Shown: positions 48,201 to 59,480 of the stretch, in pieces
Numbering within the stretch: the first letter of the stretch is position 1
Layout of the letters: each line of letters starts with the position of its first letter
Assembly (NCBI RefSeq): GCF_009727055.1
Contig: NC_052352.1
Coordinates: 26,603,322 to 26,667,321, forward strand
Direction of reading: 5' to 3'
From: Benincasa hispida
Lineage: Eukaryota; Streptophyta; Magnoliopsida; Cucurbitales; Cucurbitaceae
Length of the DNA stretch: 64,000 nt
The notes under the pieces: generated by a model
The model's input: only the letters and a program-made list of their open reading frames with translations
Database searches by the model: none
What the model was told of the DNA's origin: nothing
Made by a program: the position numbers and the translations under genes

Positions 48201-48266
48201 TGGTCAGATTCATCGACTCAATAAGCCTACAATTTTGGGATTCATCTGATTGGGGAGCTGAGAACA
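48201..48266 (+). repeat. About 65-bp patch of copia LTR sequence
   Basis: CGACTCAATAAGCCTACAATTTTGGG...GGGGAGCTGAGAACA matches 17510-17570 in the copia solo LTR. It ends abruptly at a gypsy gag frame, like filler DNA at a repaired break. Confidence 0.6.
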
Positions 48267-48296
48267 GTTGAATTGGAGGCGAGAAACTAACTGTAA

Positions 48297-48475
48297 AATG
48301 AAAATCGATATCCCTACATATAATGGAAAGATGAATATTGAGATCTTTTTAGATTGGGTGAAAAGTGTGGAATTTTTCTTTGCTATCCCCAAAGCACAAG
48401 AAGGTTAAACTTGTTTCTTTGAAGCTAAAGAGTGGCCTGTCAGCTTGGTGGGATCAAATTCAAGGCAACAGATGT
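48297..48475 (+). pseudogene. Gypsy gag, first piece
   Basis: Reads MKIDIPTYNGKMNIEIFLDW, then VKLVSLKLKSGLSAWWDQIQ after a frame break near 48407, the start of the retrotransposon gag domain. Interrupted at 48476 by an LTR. The continuing part is at 51576. Confidence 0.8.
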
Positions 48476-49127
48476 TGTTAGCTCTAAAAAAAAGCTAATA
48501 TTCCTAGCTTAATTGGGGCTCGTTAGTGGATTTTATGTGTTTATTTCCTTAATTTATAGGTACCGAGAAATCAAGAGGTAGAATTAATCATTTGGTGAAG
48601 AATGAGGTTAATTGGAAGCAATTTGGAGTTAATTGAAAGCAATTTGGAGTTAATTTGAACATCCAGGCTTCAAAGGAGTTGAAAAGATCAAAATGTCATC
48701 GAGTTCCACCGAGTTTGAGGCAGCCATCGAGCACCATTGAGTATCATTGAGTAAAAGACTATCGAGTAATCAAGAAAATTTTACCGAGTGAACGAGGATC
48801 GAGTATCGAGCTGTCGAGCATCGAGTAACGAGTATCTGGCAGTGGATGCAGCGTTGCAACACTATTCCAAGCGTCGCGACGCTTCGAGCTAAATCAACAC
48901 AATGTCCCAACGCATCTCAATGCTAAACTCCAACATTTGAAGGTAGAAGCATCAGCATTGCAACGCTTCCTTAGAGCGTTGCAACGTTGCGAAGAATGAT
49001 GGACACGAAGCTGAGCGCGCTTGCAATCGAGCATTGGGCTAAGCATTGGACTTATTGTCTAATGCTTCCCTCTCACTGCATCAGCATTGCAATGCTATTC
49101 CAAGCGTTGCAACGCTCTGATGAATCC

Positions 49128-49137
49128 TATAAATATA
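49128..49137 (+). promoter_or_regulatory. LTR TATA box next to palindrome pair
   Basis: TATAAATATA, 11 bases after the pair 49083-49116. Confidence 0.65.
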
Positions 49138-49383
49138 TCTCCTTTGCCGTAGGTTAGAAATATGCTGAATTTTGGGGGGTATAGGCCGACTCTTGGAGCT
49201 AAAGCATGGAGGCCGAAGTCAGGTTTTCTCCTTCTTCTATTCCCTTCAATTTTTAGTGTCTTTAGGTTAGTTTTTATTTTATTTTCGGATTATGAATTTG
49301 TATTGGATTGTATCCCATTGGTTTGTCTATAAATCAATGAGGTAATCTTTCGATTAGTTCTTGGACAAATATCATCAACAAGG

Positions 49384-49683
49384 ATGGGGACTGATCACCC
49401 TGAGCAAGCATACCCAAATCTGCAGTGGAGCCTTATGCCACGAGACTACTCCATGGGAGTGTATCCTAGTTATATGGATGATGATTTTCATCAGGCTAGA
49501 TGGGAGGAGTCTTATGGCTATGGAAACCTAGGATGGGACGAGTTCCACTATGATTCACTCCCTACCACATTCGACATGACAATGCATGCTCATACCGCCG
49601 ACTCAGGTATGTCATTAGAAGATGTGATTAGACAAATTACTATTAACAATATTGTTTTTGAGCAGGAGATCTGCGACCTCTAA
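49384..49683 (+). pseudogene. Unrecognised retroelement frame rich in Tyr, Asp and Met
   Basis: 99 codons from MGTDHPEQAYPN to EQEICDL, with a helical continuation in the same frame after the stop (ESFSLQIEVGTDLQNLRD). Its place between an LTR and a retroelement 3' region suggests a gag-tail fragment. I cannot assign a function. Confidence 0.4.
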
Positions 49684-51343
49684 GAGAGCTTTAGTCTTCA
49701 AATTGAGGTTGGAACTGATCTTCAGAATTTGAGAGACTCAGTCACTCAATCTTCTGATTCACTTGAGAGAGGATTCGGACCCCTGCTACACACATCTTAT
49801 GACATCGCCGAGGCGTGCAGCGATGAGGTAATTTATGTCGACATCAAGGATGAGTTGAGGATAGCATGCCATGTTTAGAACCAGTTTGTGAGAACTATGG
49901 AGAATTTAAGCCTAACTCATTGATTTCCAGGTGATAGAGTTAGAGGTTGAAAAACCTCGTCCTGTTCTGTCGTCTGGCATATCGTATATTTTTTAGTTTT
50001 GTTTTTCTTGTTCTCACAAGTCAATTGAGTTAGAGTCTTTGTTTTCCGTTGAGTCAATTCTTGATTTTTTTTTATTTTATTTCCTTTTATAAACATTAAA
50101 AATACCAAATTCGACATGTCTGGTTCGCTTTAAAAGATGAAGAACCTTATAGTCTTATCGAACTATATCGACTCATCCAAGAAAGGACCAGAGAAATACG
50201 AAAATTTCTTTGTGCCTTGACAGGGGACAGGTCACGTCGGGCAATTGTGGTTAAAAATTTGTCCTTCGTGGAGGGAGCTAGGTGATAAAATTTACTGCTT
50301 TCTTTATTTGTTTTCTAGATTATGNTTTTGTAGGGACGAACTAGGAAGGGAGAGCATTTTTTTAAAAGGCGAGCCCGACCACCACCATCCTTTGCGCGAG
50401 GTCATTTTTAGGGGAGACTTTCTATTCCCTTGTTTTCATTCCTTTTTAGCTTTACTTAAAATATATTGGGAACAATGTATAAATTTAAGTTGGGGGTGGG
50501 GTACCTGTTGGGTAGTATGCTTATGTGCTTTGATTGTCTTGCTTGCTATTTGCTCTATTGTTATCATGATAGTTTATGACGCACTTTTCCTGTAATAAAA
50601 TTTACATGAAAGAATGTTAGAAATGCATGATCATGATTTTTAGCCCAATTTTAAAAAAATTTCTTGTCACTTACATCTTTAAGTCATTGTTTTGCAAAAT
50701 TAAAGTCTTGCATGCTTAGAATTGGGTTATCTGGTTTGTACTTCTGTTGTCACCTCGAAAGGTCCAATTTTGACTTAGGAGTAACTATGCTTGTTTTAGA
50801 GTAAAACTAGACAAAGTGGATAAAATAGGGCTTACTGTGAATAAAAAAAGAGAGAGAGAGAGAGAAAAAAAATAAAGAATAGCAAATTAGTTGCAATTCT
50901 GAAAAAAAAAAAAAATAGAAAAATAGAAAAATGAGGCACATGTCAGTGTGTCTACAAAGAAAAAAAAAGGTGTGTATGTGCGTGGATAGAGGTGAAAAGA
51001 GCTATCTCCGCAGTGTCTAATTAGGGCCCACAAGAAAAGAGTGATAGGTTCCCGGTGGTGGGGTGTGAAAGCTAGCCCTCTAAGTAAAACAAATGTCCTT
51101 TATGTTTTGTGTGTGTATTTAGGTACCATTGTCTTAATGTTGCCCTATTTATGCAAGTCGATATGCCCGAGGTTGATAATCGAGCCAGAGTAGGGGAAAA
51201 ATGGGATGAGGACCTTATAAAACATTTTCGGGCTGTGCAAGCTTAATTAACAAAACTCTAGGCTCACTCACGCATGAATGGATTAAGAATCATTCTTAAA
51301 CTTATGCTTCATTGGTTGATTGTAATTGATTTTCGTTCTTGGG

Positions 51344-51575
51344 AAAACAAAAAATATAATCATTCTAAAAAAAAATTATATATGTTATAGACATCAACGA
51401 CCATTTTTAGTCTTTACATTAATATTCCTTATGATTCCGTCACTGTTTTTTTATGTACCCATTTTTGGTCTTTGTTAACGTCTTTGTTAACAAAAATATG
51501 CATAATTTTATATTGACGTAGGTTTCCTTTCAATGTTAAATTTTCATAATACCAAAATGGCACCTTAAAATATAC
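51344..51575. other. AT-rich joining sequence
   Basis: No coding frame. It lies between the truncated Athila-type remnant and the resumed gypsy gag. Origin unclear. Confidence 0.4.
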
Positions 51576-51797
51576 ATACGGAAAAGACCTATAACTAGTT
51601 GGCCAAAAATGTTAAAATTGATGAAGAAATGTTTCTTGCCAATTAATCATAAGAGGCTCCTTTACAACCAATTCCAACATTGTAAACATGAAGCACAAAT
51701 TATTGAAGATAATAAGGAAGAATTTCATCGTCTAAGTGCAAGAAACAACTTGGCTGAAAGTGATAAACCAATAGGTGGCTCGGTTTGTTGATGTTTT
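51576..51797 (+). pseudogene. Gypsy gag, second piece
   Basis: Reads GKRPITSWPKMLKLMKK, then LLYNQFQHCKHEAQII and EEFHRLSARNNL, the middle of the gag core, up to ARFVD at the copia LTR edge. The frame resumes at 53764 with GLRQDIKEEP. Confidence 0.85.
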
Positions 51798-53763
51798 TGA
51801 AGGAATCAAATTCCTTGCAGAAGCGTGTGAACACTGTGCATTCAAATTTTAATTTTGAAAAACAACAAAATATAGAGAGCATAAACTAAGAAACTACTAG
51901 ATAAACATTCACCCTTAAGCATGCAATCTACAAAGAGCAAGAGGAAGAGGAAAAAAACATTACTTACCCTTATAGAAATCTTTCTTCACAAAATTCCTTT
52001 CCAAATGTTACAAACACATGAATCCCTTATTTTGACACAATAACATGAACACAACAACCAAAAACTCTTGGTCACCACTGTGCAACCACCTTGTTATTCT
52101 CAGGATCAAGGAACCGAGGATGTACAGGCTTCTTTTTGGTTTTTAGGGAAGGGAATGAGGACATTAAGAAGTTGATAGTAAATTTTCTTTAAGAGAGTGT
52201 TCTTGGAGAAGATGGTATCTCTATGTTGCCCTCTTTGTGTTTTCACAAAACACAAATAATGGAAAAAGTGAGGGAGAGGGAGTTACAATAACTCTACACG
52301 TACACTAATTAACTCCCCTGTAATGGAGAGTTATAATATTATATCAATTAATACACTAATAATATTATATTATAATATGGTTAATTAACTGATTAATAAA
52401 CCATATAGTATGTATCTTAATCATATTAAAATGCAACTCTCTCTTATAACCTATAGTTTTAATATAATTATATTCACAATAAATTTTAACCTATAGCATT
52501 TATATGAATCTTATTAATATAAATAATATTTGAATCTCATTCAAATATCTATCTTTCACATATTATATAGTTTTAATTATAAATCATATTTATAATTAAC
52601 TATATATTATAACGTATAAATGTACATTATAATTTATATTAATCATATTAATATAAATAATATCTTTAATTCTTTTAAATAATTTGAACAATTCAAATTA
52701 TTCCAAAAACAATTATTCCTTGTTTTATCCTTAGTGAGCTAACAAAAGGCCTTAAAGACCTATAAATTAGAAGCTCCAATGATATGAGATTAATTAATTG
52801 AACTCTTTAATTAAATTAATCAACATTCATTAATTGTCGATCACTCCATTAAAGACCGACAGCTGCACTCTTCGTACTGTAGATATATTTTTGCGTCTAT
52901 AGATATAACCAATCAATAGTAACTTGACCATTCACGAATTCCTCATAACTATAGTCGGGTTAAATTACTGTTTTACCCCTCTAATTACATCTAGTCACTG
53001 ATCCCTTTAATGAACAAACAATTTATAATCCAACTACAAACTAACCCTTCTCGAGCCAATGAGAGGGTGATGCCTTATTATTCAAGTCCCAAAATCAGCT
53101 ATTAAGGGAGCAATTCATCTAATTTTTCTAATGATGGGAAGCAGTGAATTTCATCTTGTATAGCTGTGTTCTCAACTCCTTACTCGGACAAATCCTTAAA
53201 ATGGTAGGCTTATTGAGTCAACGAACTTGAAAACTTTCATTCGTACAGATCAAAGGATTGCCCTCATAGGCAGAATTTCATAACTCACTTAAGATTAAGG
53301 TCAAGTCACCTATGATCATCCTTGTGAAATGTTAGTATGTTTAAGCAACAACGTTATAAAGAGAAACAAATCATTTCACAGTCGAGTCTTATACAAACTA
53401 TTTATACAGGATACCCTTACTCATATGTCTCCACATGAATGATACGGATCACATCATTTGTAACTCTTTCAACTCCTGTAACACTTACAAAGTGGGTCGT
53501 ATCTATAGTGTCAGCAAGATAAGATACCTAACCTTATCCGTACACTGCAGACCTTTTCGGCTGTTACTTGAACATGATCCAATCCACTTGTATATCTACC
53601 ACATACTGTTCAAGCTACATTAAATAACCCTGGATCTTAGTTTATTGGATTGAGTTAATACAAAATGTCAAATAAAATACTTCTTATTTTATTAAAAATA
53701 ATAATTTATATTTACAAATTTCAAATTACGAGATCCACGAGATTTAGGACAACAAAGCCAACA
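51798..53763 (-). mobile_element. Solo LTR of the copia family (1966 bp), - orientation
   Basis: The + strand starts TGAAGGAATC and ends AAAGCCAACA. Flanks GTTTT (51793-51797) and GGTTT (53764-53768) match at four of five bases, and removing the LTR restores the gag reading. Related to 10430-12482 and 16965-18670. Confidence 0.85.
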
Positions 53764-54030
53764 GGTTTGAGGCAAGACATTAAAGAAGAACCCCATCTTT
53801 AACCTATATCTTGTTTGGCAGAGGCCGTGTCCATAGCCACAATTGAGAAAAATGAAGCCTTAACGCAAAAAAGATGGTATGGTAGAAGGAATGATTGGGA
53901 CAAGAACTTGTCCACTGATCGGCTCAAAAATGCATGTCGTTATCACACTTCCAAGAACCAAATAAATTTCTAACTCCAATCTAAGAACCTACATTAACAT
54001 GTAGTATAGATGACAAAAAAGAGGTTGTCC
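53764..54030 (+). pseudogene. Gypsy gag, third piece
   Basis: GLRQDIKEEPHL, then LAEAVSIATIEKNEAL and later decayed frames to about 54030, where an LTR in the other orientation begins. Confidence 0.7.
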
Positions 54031-55341
54031 ATAGAGAATTTAATGATTGTTTAACCTAATTTTGAATTTGAATGGTCATCGTGAGGGGGTTTTTTTGTAA
54101 AGAAATTGACAAAATCGCATGAAAATGTAAAGATAGGAATGTAAATGTGTAATTAAAAAATGAAAACTCAATTGTTTTATTGATCTAGTTTAGTTAAGTT
54201 TCCTCTTAATTTTTCTTGGTAATTATAGGCATTTAACAAAATCAAGATTCTTACTAGTTATTCACTTAGTCTATACACCCTAAAAGCATAGGAATACATA
54301 ATCCTAATTTCTTGATTAAACAATTAATCAAACCTAAATGACTCAATTAATAAGAATCGATAGCGATCTAATTAATTGTTCATTTGCATTAAGATAGAGA
54401 AATTCTTGACTAAGATTGGATTCGTAGTCCGGAAAGCCAAATTACTAGCCTGTTCTTAAATTACTAAACATTCATAATCGTGAACAAGATTAATCCCAAT
54501 AACCTAAATTCACAAATTTGCACTTTTTAGTTGTGGTTACCCTAAGAAATTAAGCACATAGACATACTATTATTTCTATCATTCATTGAATAAAAGAAAG
54601 TTGGCCAAGAATTCTTAAATCCAATGCATAGAAGTTATTTCACATTCAAGAATCAATTTTAGCAAGAGTTTATTATAGAAATCAAGAAATTACATGCAAA
54701 ATTATTAAAGATTCAACTTCATACCAAGAAAATTAAGAATATACCATAAACTAAACTATACTTACGTTAATGTAGCATGTACTTCAAGATCTGATCAAGT
54801 AGTAGCATGGATGCATCAAAGGTAAGGAAAGAATGAAAGAAAAAGTGTAGAAAGCTAAGAAAATTGAAAGGAAATCAAATGGTGTTCTGGTCTCCCGCAT
54901 GATAATGCAAAAATTTGCTTTTATATCACAGGTGTAACATTGCAACATTGAGGATAGCATTGCAACACTCTTATCAATTCAAGACCTCAAGTGTTGGATG
55001 GGTGTTGTAGTGCTGCTTTGACGTTCAGTTGCGACAAGGCGCACGCGCGTTGGAAATTCCGTCAAAAGTCATAGTGTCGCGATGCCAAAGATAACGTTGC
55101 AACGTTCCTGTTTCTAATGCTACTACCTTCAAGCATTAGTGGCATTTTGGTAATTTTCGCGACTTCTTCAATTTTGTTGATTTCAAGCTCCATTTTGACA
55201 CCAATTTGATTCATTTTTCTCCTAAGTGACTTATTTGACCCTCATGATGAATTTACTTGCAAAATGAACATTTTATGCCTAAGAATTATATAAAATTTAT
55301 AGAATTAGGGATAAAAAACTAGCTCTTTTTTAGAGCTATCA
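54030..55341 (-). mobile_element. LTR of the palindrome-pair family, - orientation (left edge approximate)
   Basis: The - strand starts TGATAGCTCTAAAAAAGAGC at 55341. Palindrome pairs at 54936/54956 and 55073/55093. TATAAAA on the - strand at 54919-54925 lies 10 bases past the pair. The left edge is near 54030-54042. TCCAC at 55342 and TCCAT at 54028 could be the duplication, but the end at 54033 lacks TG, so this is uncertain. Confidence 0.7.
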
Positions 55342-56033
55342 TCCACAACAAGGAAGTCTACGGAGAAACGACCAAAGGACAAAACCTTGATGTAACTACA
55401 AAAAAACAAGGGAAAAGAGGTCGAATCTAAGGGAAGTTATTCTCCCTTTTCTTCTAGAAATAATAACAATCCTTATAATAGATCTACTCTTGGCAAACAC
55501 TTTAGGTGTGGTCAAATGGGGCATTTTTCGAATGATTGCTCTCAAAAGAAGAACCTCAAAATTCAAAAAGAACATGAAGATGTAGATAACGAAGACTACT
55601 CAGATGATGATATCAATGTTGCCCAACTGGATGATGGAGATGCTTTATCATGTGTGGTACAAAAGGTTCTAACTTTGGTGACTAAAACAAATTCACAAAG
55701 ACACATATTCTTTCGAACTTGTTGCACTATCAATGAAAAGATATGCAACGACATTATTGATAGTGGTAGCTCAAAAAACATGGTGTCTAAGAAACTTGTA
55801 CAACATGGAAAATTAAAAGTGGATACTCATCCAAGCCTTAAAAAATGGGATGGATTAAAAGGGGTGGAGGAGTGGTCGTCAATGAAATTTTTACGGTACT
55901 ATTGTCATTTGAAACCTATTACAAAGACCAAATCATATGTGATGTCCTAGATATGGACGCATGTCACATCCTACTTGGCCGGCTGTGGAAATATGATAAT
56001 CATACCATACATAGAGGAAGTGCCAATACATAG
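55342..56033 (+). pseudogene. Gypsy gag zinc knuckle and aspartic protease
   Basis: Knuckle FRCGQMGHFSNDC (CX2CX4HX4C) near 55503-55541. Then an acidic linker and the protease with IIDSGSSKNMVSKKLV (catalytic Asp kept) near 55753-55800. A frameshift near 55850 moves the rest (GWIKRGGGVVVNEI..., CDVLDMDACHILLGRLW) into another frame, ending at 56033. Confidence 0.87.
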
Positions 56034-56329
56034 GAATTTTAATGGATGAGTAAAAAGGTGGTCCTTTTACCTATTGATTCTAAAACAAGCTTGAGCAATG
56101 GCACTACCAAGGACAAGCTTGGACTCAAGCAAATACGTTTACATTGGCCTTATTTTTCCATGACAATTCAGAAGCCTTACTACCTAAACCTATAGACAGT
56201 AGGGTGCACTCCTTTTAGATCAATTTTCCCCAATCACCAAAATCATAAATAAGTTGCCTCCAATTTGAGATATACAATATAAATAGATTTTATTTTAGGT
56301 TCGTTCTTACCTCATTTACCCAATTATAG
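56034..56329 (+). other. Decayed pol linker
   Basis: No clean frame. Position between protease and RT of the gypsy element. Confidence 0.5.
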
Positions 56330-56715
56330 AATGAGCCCTACTGCGTACTAAGCACTTCAAACTATAATCCAAGAGCTTTTAGAAAAGAAGCACATACAAC
56401 CTAGTCTAAGCCTATGTGAGTTTCCAGCCCTTTTAGCTCCAAAAGAAGATGGAAGTTGGCACCTTTGCATTAGATAGCCGGGCGGTTAATAGGATCATAG
56501 TCAAATATTGCTTCCTAATCCCTAGAATTTATGACCAACTTGACCAATTGGTTGGTTCTCAAATGTTTTCTAAAATTTATATACATAGTGGATACCACAA
56601 AATATGAATTCGATTAGGTAACAAGTGGAAAACAACATTTAAAACTAACCAATGCTTATTTAAGTGGCTTATCATGCCATTTAGACTCTTGAATGCACCT
56701 AGTACCTTTAAGAGA
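56330..56715 (+). pseudogene. Gypsy reverse transcriptase, amino-terminal part
   Basis: Stop-ridden frames show [53 protein letters not shown] and [12 protein letters not shown]. It ends at 56715, before the catalytic YxDD box, where another LTR begins (TGATAACTTG). Confidence 0.8.
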
Positions 56716-56902
56716 TGATAACTTGTAGAAACACAAGCTATTGTAGCTCTTTATGTAGAGTAATTAAGAGAATTTAGAGGAAATGCATTAACTTAAAATG
56801 AAAATTATGTAAATAAATCAACCTTGCGTTCAAGCGTTACAAAACTCATTATCCTGAGATTATAAATTCTAATATCTTTGAATGCAAGATTTAAAGACTG
56901 AC
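56716..56902 (+). mobile_element. 5' fragment of another LTR
   Basis: Begins TGATAACTTGTAGAAACAC at the RT break and runs about 185 bases before copia LTR sequence takes over. The TG start and position suggest an insertion whose rest was deleted. Confidence 0.5.
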
Positions 56903-57815
56903 AGATGAATTCTACTAAAGACCGACAGTTGAACTCTCCTCACTACAGATATATCATGTGTCCATCTTAACTAATCAGCAGTGCGACAACCCTTTACAGA
57001 TCGCTCGTAAGTACAATTGGGCCAATAACCGTTATGCCCCTGTAGTTACATCCGTCTCCTTAAGTACCATTCATCCCTCTAATGAACATAAGTCATAGTC
57101 CTACTATGACTGAATATTCTCTTCCAAAGAAAAGTTGTGGCCACTATGTTCCAACCCCGGAATCAACCCTTAAGGGAGCAATCTCTCTACTTATCCCTGC
57201 TTCGGGAAAGGAGTGAATTCCATATTGTGGTGAGTTCCCAGCTCCTAGATCAGACAAGTCCCCAAAAAGGTAGGCATGTTGAGTTGGCAATTGGTCACTC
57301 TCACCCATACTAATCAAAAGATCGCCCTCAAAGGCAGAGTTCACAAATACTCAGGATTGAGGTTGTGTCACCTATGGTCGTTTAGGTGAGATGCAAGTCT
57401 CTAGTATCAATGGCGTTATATATAGAGTTTAGTCATCTCGTGGTCCAGGTCTTATACAACCTCTTTGTATAAGACATCCCCGCTCCACGTCTCCATATGA
57501 ATAGTCAGGATCTACAATATGTAGTAGTTTACAGCACTTGCAAACTTCTACAAAGTGGGTCGTATCCGTAGTGTCACTAGGATCAGGTATCCCACCTTAA
57601 TCCTTATACTATAAACCGATTTAGGTTATCACTTAAGGCATGATCCACTTGTATATCACATATACATGCTTAAGTTCACATAAGATAACCAAGAAGCTTT
57701 GTTTATTGGATATAAGTAAATGCCAGAATTAAATAACACTTATTTTATTCATTGAACAATGTGTATCTTTACAAAACAACGAGACTCCAGGAGAATTAGA
57801 ACATCAATCCCAATA
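56903..57815 (-). mobile_element. 3' LTR (partial) of a copia element on the - strand
   Basis: The - strand begins TATTGGGATTGATG (TGTTGGG with one change) after the purine tract GAGTGGGAGA. Its body matches the copia solo LTRs. The far end is truncated at about 56903. Confidence 0.75.
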
Positions 57816-57825
57816 ATCTCCCACT
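57816..57825 (-). promoter_or_regulatory. Copia polypurine tract
   Basis: GAGTGGGAGAT immediately before the LTR start on the - strand, the usual copia plus-strand primer site. Confidence 0.65.
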
Positions 57826-58614
57826 CGTCCTAATGACTCGGGAGACTAATGTACAATACAATATAAAAATATACAATATACAATAAACTAGGGCATACCC
57901 CAGTATCATCTCCCATTTTCCCTAGACAAGATGCCGCATGTCCTGCAGACCTAGACTATCCAGGTGACCCTCGAACACTTCAGCCGTGAGGGCCTTTGTA
58001 AAGGGATCGGCAACGTTGTGCTTCGATGTGATCTACTCGACTCTCACATCACCATGATGCACAATCTCCCTGATCAGGTGATATTTCCGTTCTATGTGCT
58101 TACCTCAACGATGACTCTGAGGCTCCTTCGAATTTTCCATAGCCCCGCTGTTATCACAATAAAGAGTGATAGACAAATACATATTTGGAACAACTTCCAA
58201 ATCTGTAAGGAACTTCCTCAGCCAAACAACCTCTTTAGCTACTTCACAAGCCGCTACATATTCGGCTTCCATAGTGGAGTCTACGATGCATCCTTGCTTG
58301 ATACTTTGCCAAACTACAACCCCTCCATCCAAAGTAAACACTGACCCTGATGTCGATTTGTAAGAATCTCGATTGGTTTGAAAGTCAGAGTCCGTGTATC
58401 CTGTAAGAATCAGATTCTTATCTCCATACACAAGCAAGTAGTCCCTCGTTCTCTGAAGATATTTGAGGATCATCTTGACCTCCGTACAGTGATCAAATCT
58501 TGGATTGGACTGATACTGACTGACAATCCTTACTGCATAGCAAATGTCGGGTCTGGTACACAACATTGCATACATTAAGCTTTCTACAGCAGAAGCATAG
58601 GGAATCCGCCTCAT
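57826..58614 (-). pseudogene. Copia RNase H and carboxy-terminal end
   Basis: The - strand 58614-58105 holds YASAVESLMYAMLCTRPDI, TGYTDSDFQTN (Asp), STMEAEYVAACEVAKE (Glu) and YCDNSGA (Asp). It then decays through DPFTKALTAEVFEGH near 58010-57960 to the polypurine tract. A frame break lies near 58105. Confidence 0.87.
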
Positions 58615-59480
58615 CTCCTCAACCTTTTGAAGTGTCTAACATTGATCCTTAGACAGAACAATTTAATGCCTGAAAGGTAAGAAACCCCTCTTAGAATCCT
58701 ACATCCTGTACCTGATCAACATTTGATCAATGTACGATACCTGAGACAGGGCTAACCGTTTGTTCTTGCGATCCCGAATAATTTGGATCCCGAGAACATA
58801 CTGTGCCTCACCCAAATCTTTCATTTGAAACTGGGCAGCTAGCTAACTCTTAATGTCAGTCAGATATCCTACATCATTTCCAATGAGTAGGATATCATCC
58901 ACATACAGTACCAGGAAAGTTACTGAGCTATTGATGATCTTCTTGTAAACACAAAACTCATCAACATTCTGGTCAAAGCCAAACGACTTGACAACAGTGT
59001 CAAATCTGATGTTCCAAGATCGAGATGCTTCTTTCAGCCTATAAATGGACCTATTAAGCTTGCAAAGTCTTTGCTCTTGATCTGGAACTACGAACCTCTC
59101 TAGTTGAGTCATATAGATGGTCTCCTCAAGATTACCATTCAGAAAGGCAATCTTGACGTCCTTTTGCCATATTTCATAATCATAAAATGTGGTTATGGAC
59201 AGGAGAATCCTGATAGACTTAAACATGACAACAGGTGAGAAAGTTTCCTCATAGTCAACTCCCTCAACCTGGGTATAACCCTTTGCCACGAGCCTAGCCT
59301 TAAAGGTTTGCATCTTTCCATCTACACCTCTCTTTCGCTTATAGATCCACTTACACCCAATAGGTCTTACTCCATCAGGTGGATCAACAAGCTCCCAAAC
59401 GTTGTTGAACTATATAGACTCCATTTCCTGGTTCATGGCCTTAATCCCTTCATCTTTGTCAATATCCTCCATTGCTTTCT
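58615..59480 (-). pseudogene. Copia reverse transcriptase
   Basis: The - strand open part 59313-58843 includes [36 protein letters not shown] and [15 protein letters not shown], with the YVDD box intact. A stop follows at 58843-58845; the thumb part 58842-58615 is broken. Upstream frames 59480-59314 carry MNQEMESI and the approach to RT. Confidence 0.88.

Larger units (their letters stand above)
48476..51343 (+). mobile_element. Nested Athila-type remnant: partial LTR plus internal fragments
   Basis: LTR part 48476-49359 (TGTTAGCTC start, palindrome pairs at 48850/48870, 48954/48975 and 49083/49103, TATA at 49128-49137) breaks off at 49359. The internal fragment 49384-50380 has a Tyr/Asp-rich open frame (MGTDHPEQAYPNLQW...) that I do not recognise. 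50380-51343 repeats the 3' non-coding region seen at 45490-46520, including TTAAGTTGGGGGTGGGG near 50485, and ends before a 3' LTR. It is deleted inside and at its right end. Confidence 0.7.
48267..56715 (+). mobile_element. Shattered gypsy gag-pol element with nested insertions
   Basis: The same + strand coding order continues across several insertions: gag 48297-48475, interruption 48476-about 51575, gag 51576-51797, copia solo LTR 51798-53763, gag 53764-about 54030, LTR about 54030-55341, zinc knuckle and protease 55342-56033, RT about 56330-56715, cut by another LTR start at 56716. The gag and protease wording (WPKMLKLMKK, CDVLDMDACHILLGR) is typical of chromoviral gypsy elements. Confidence 0.78.
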
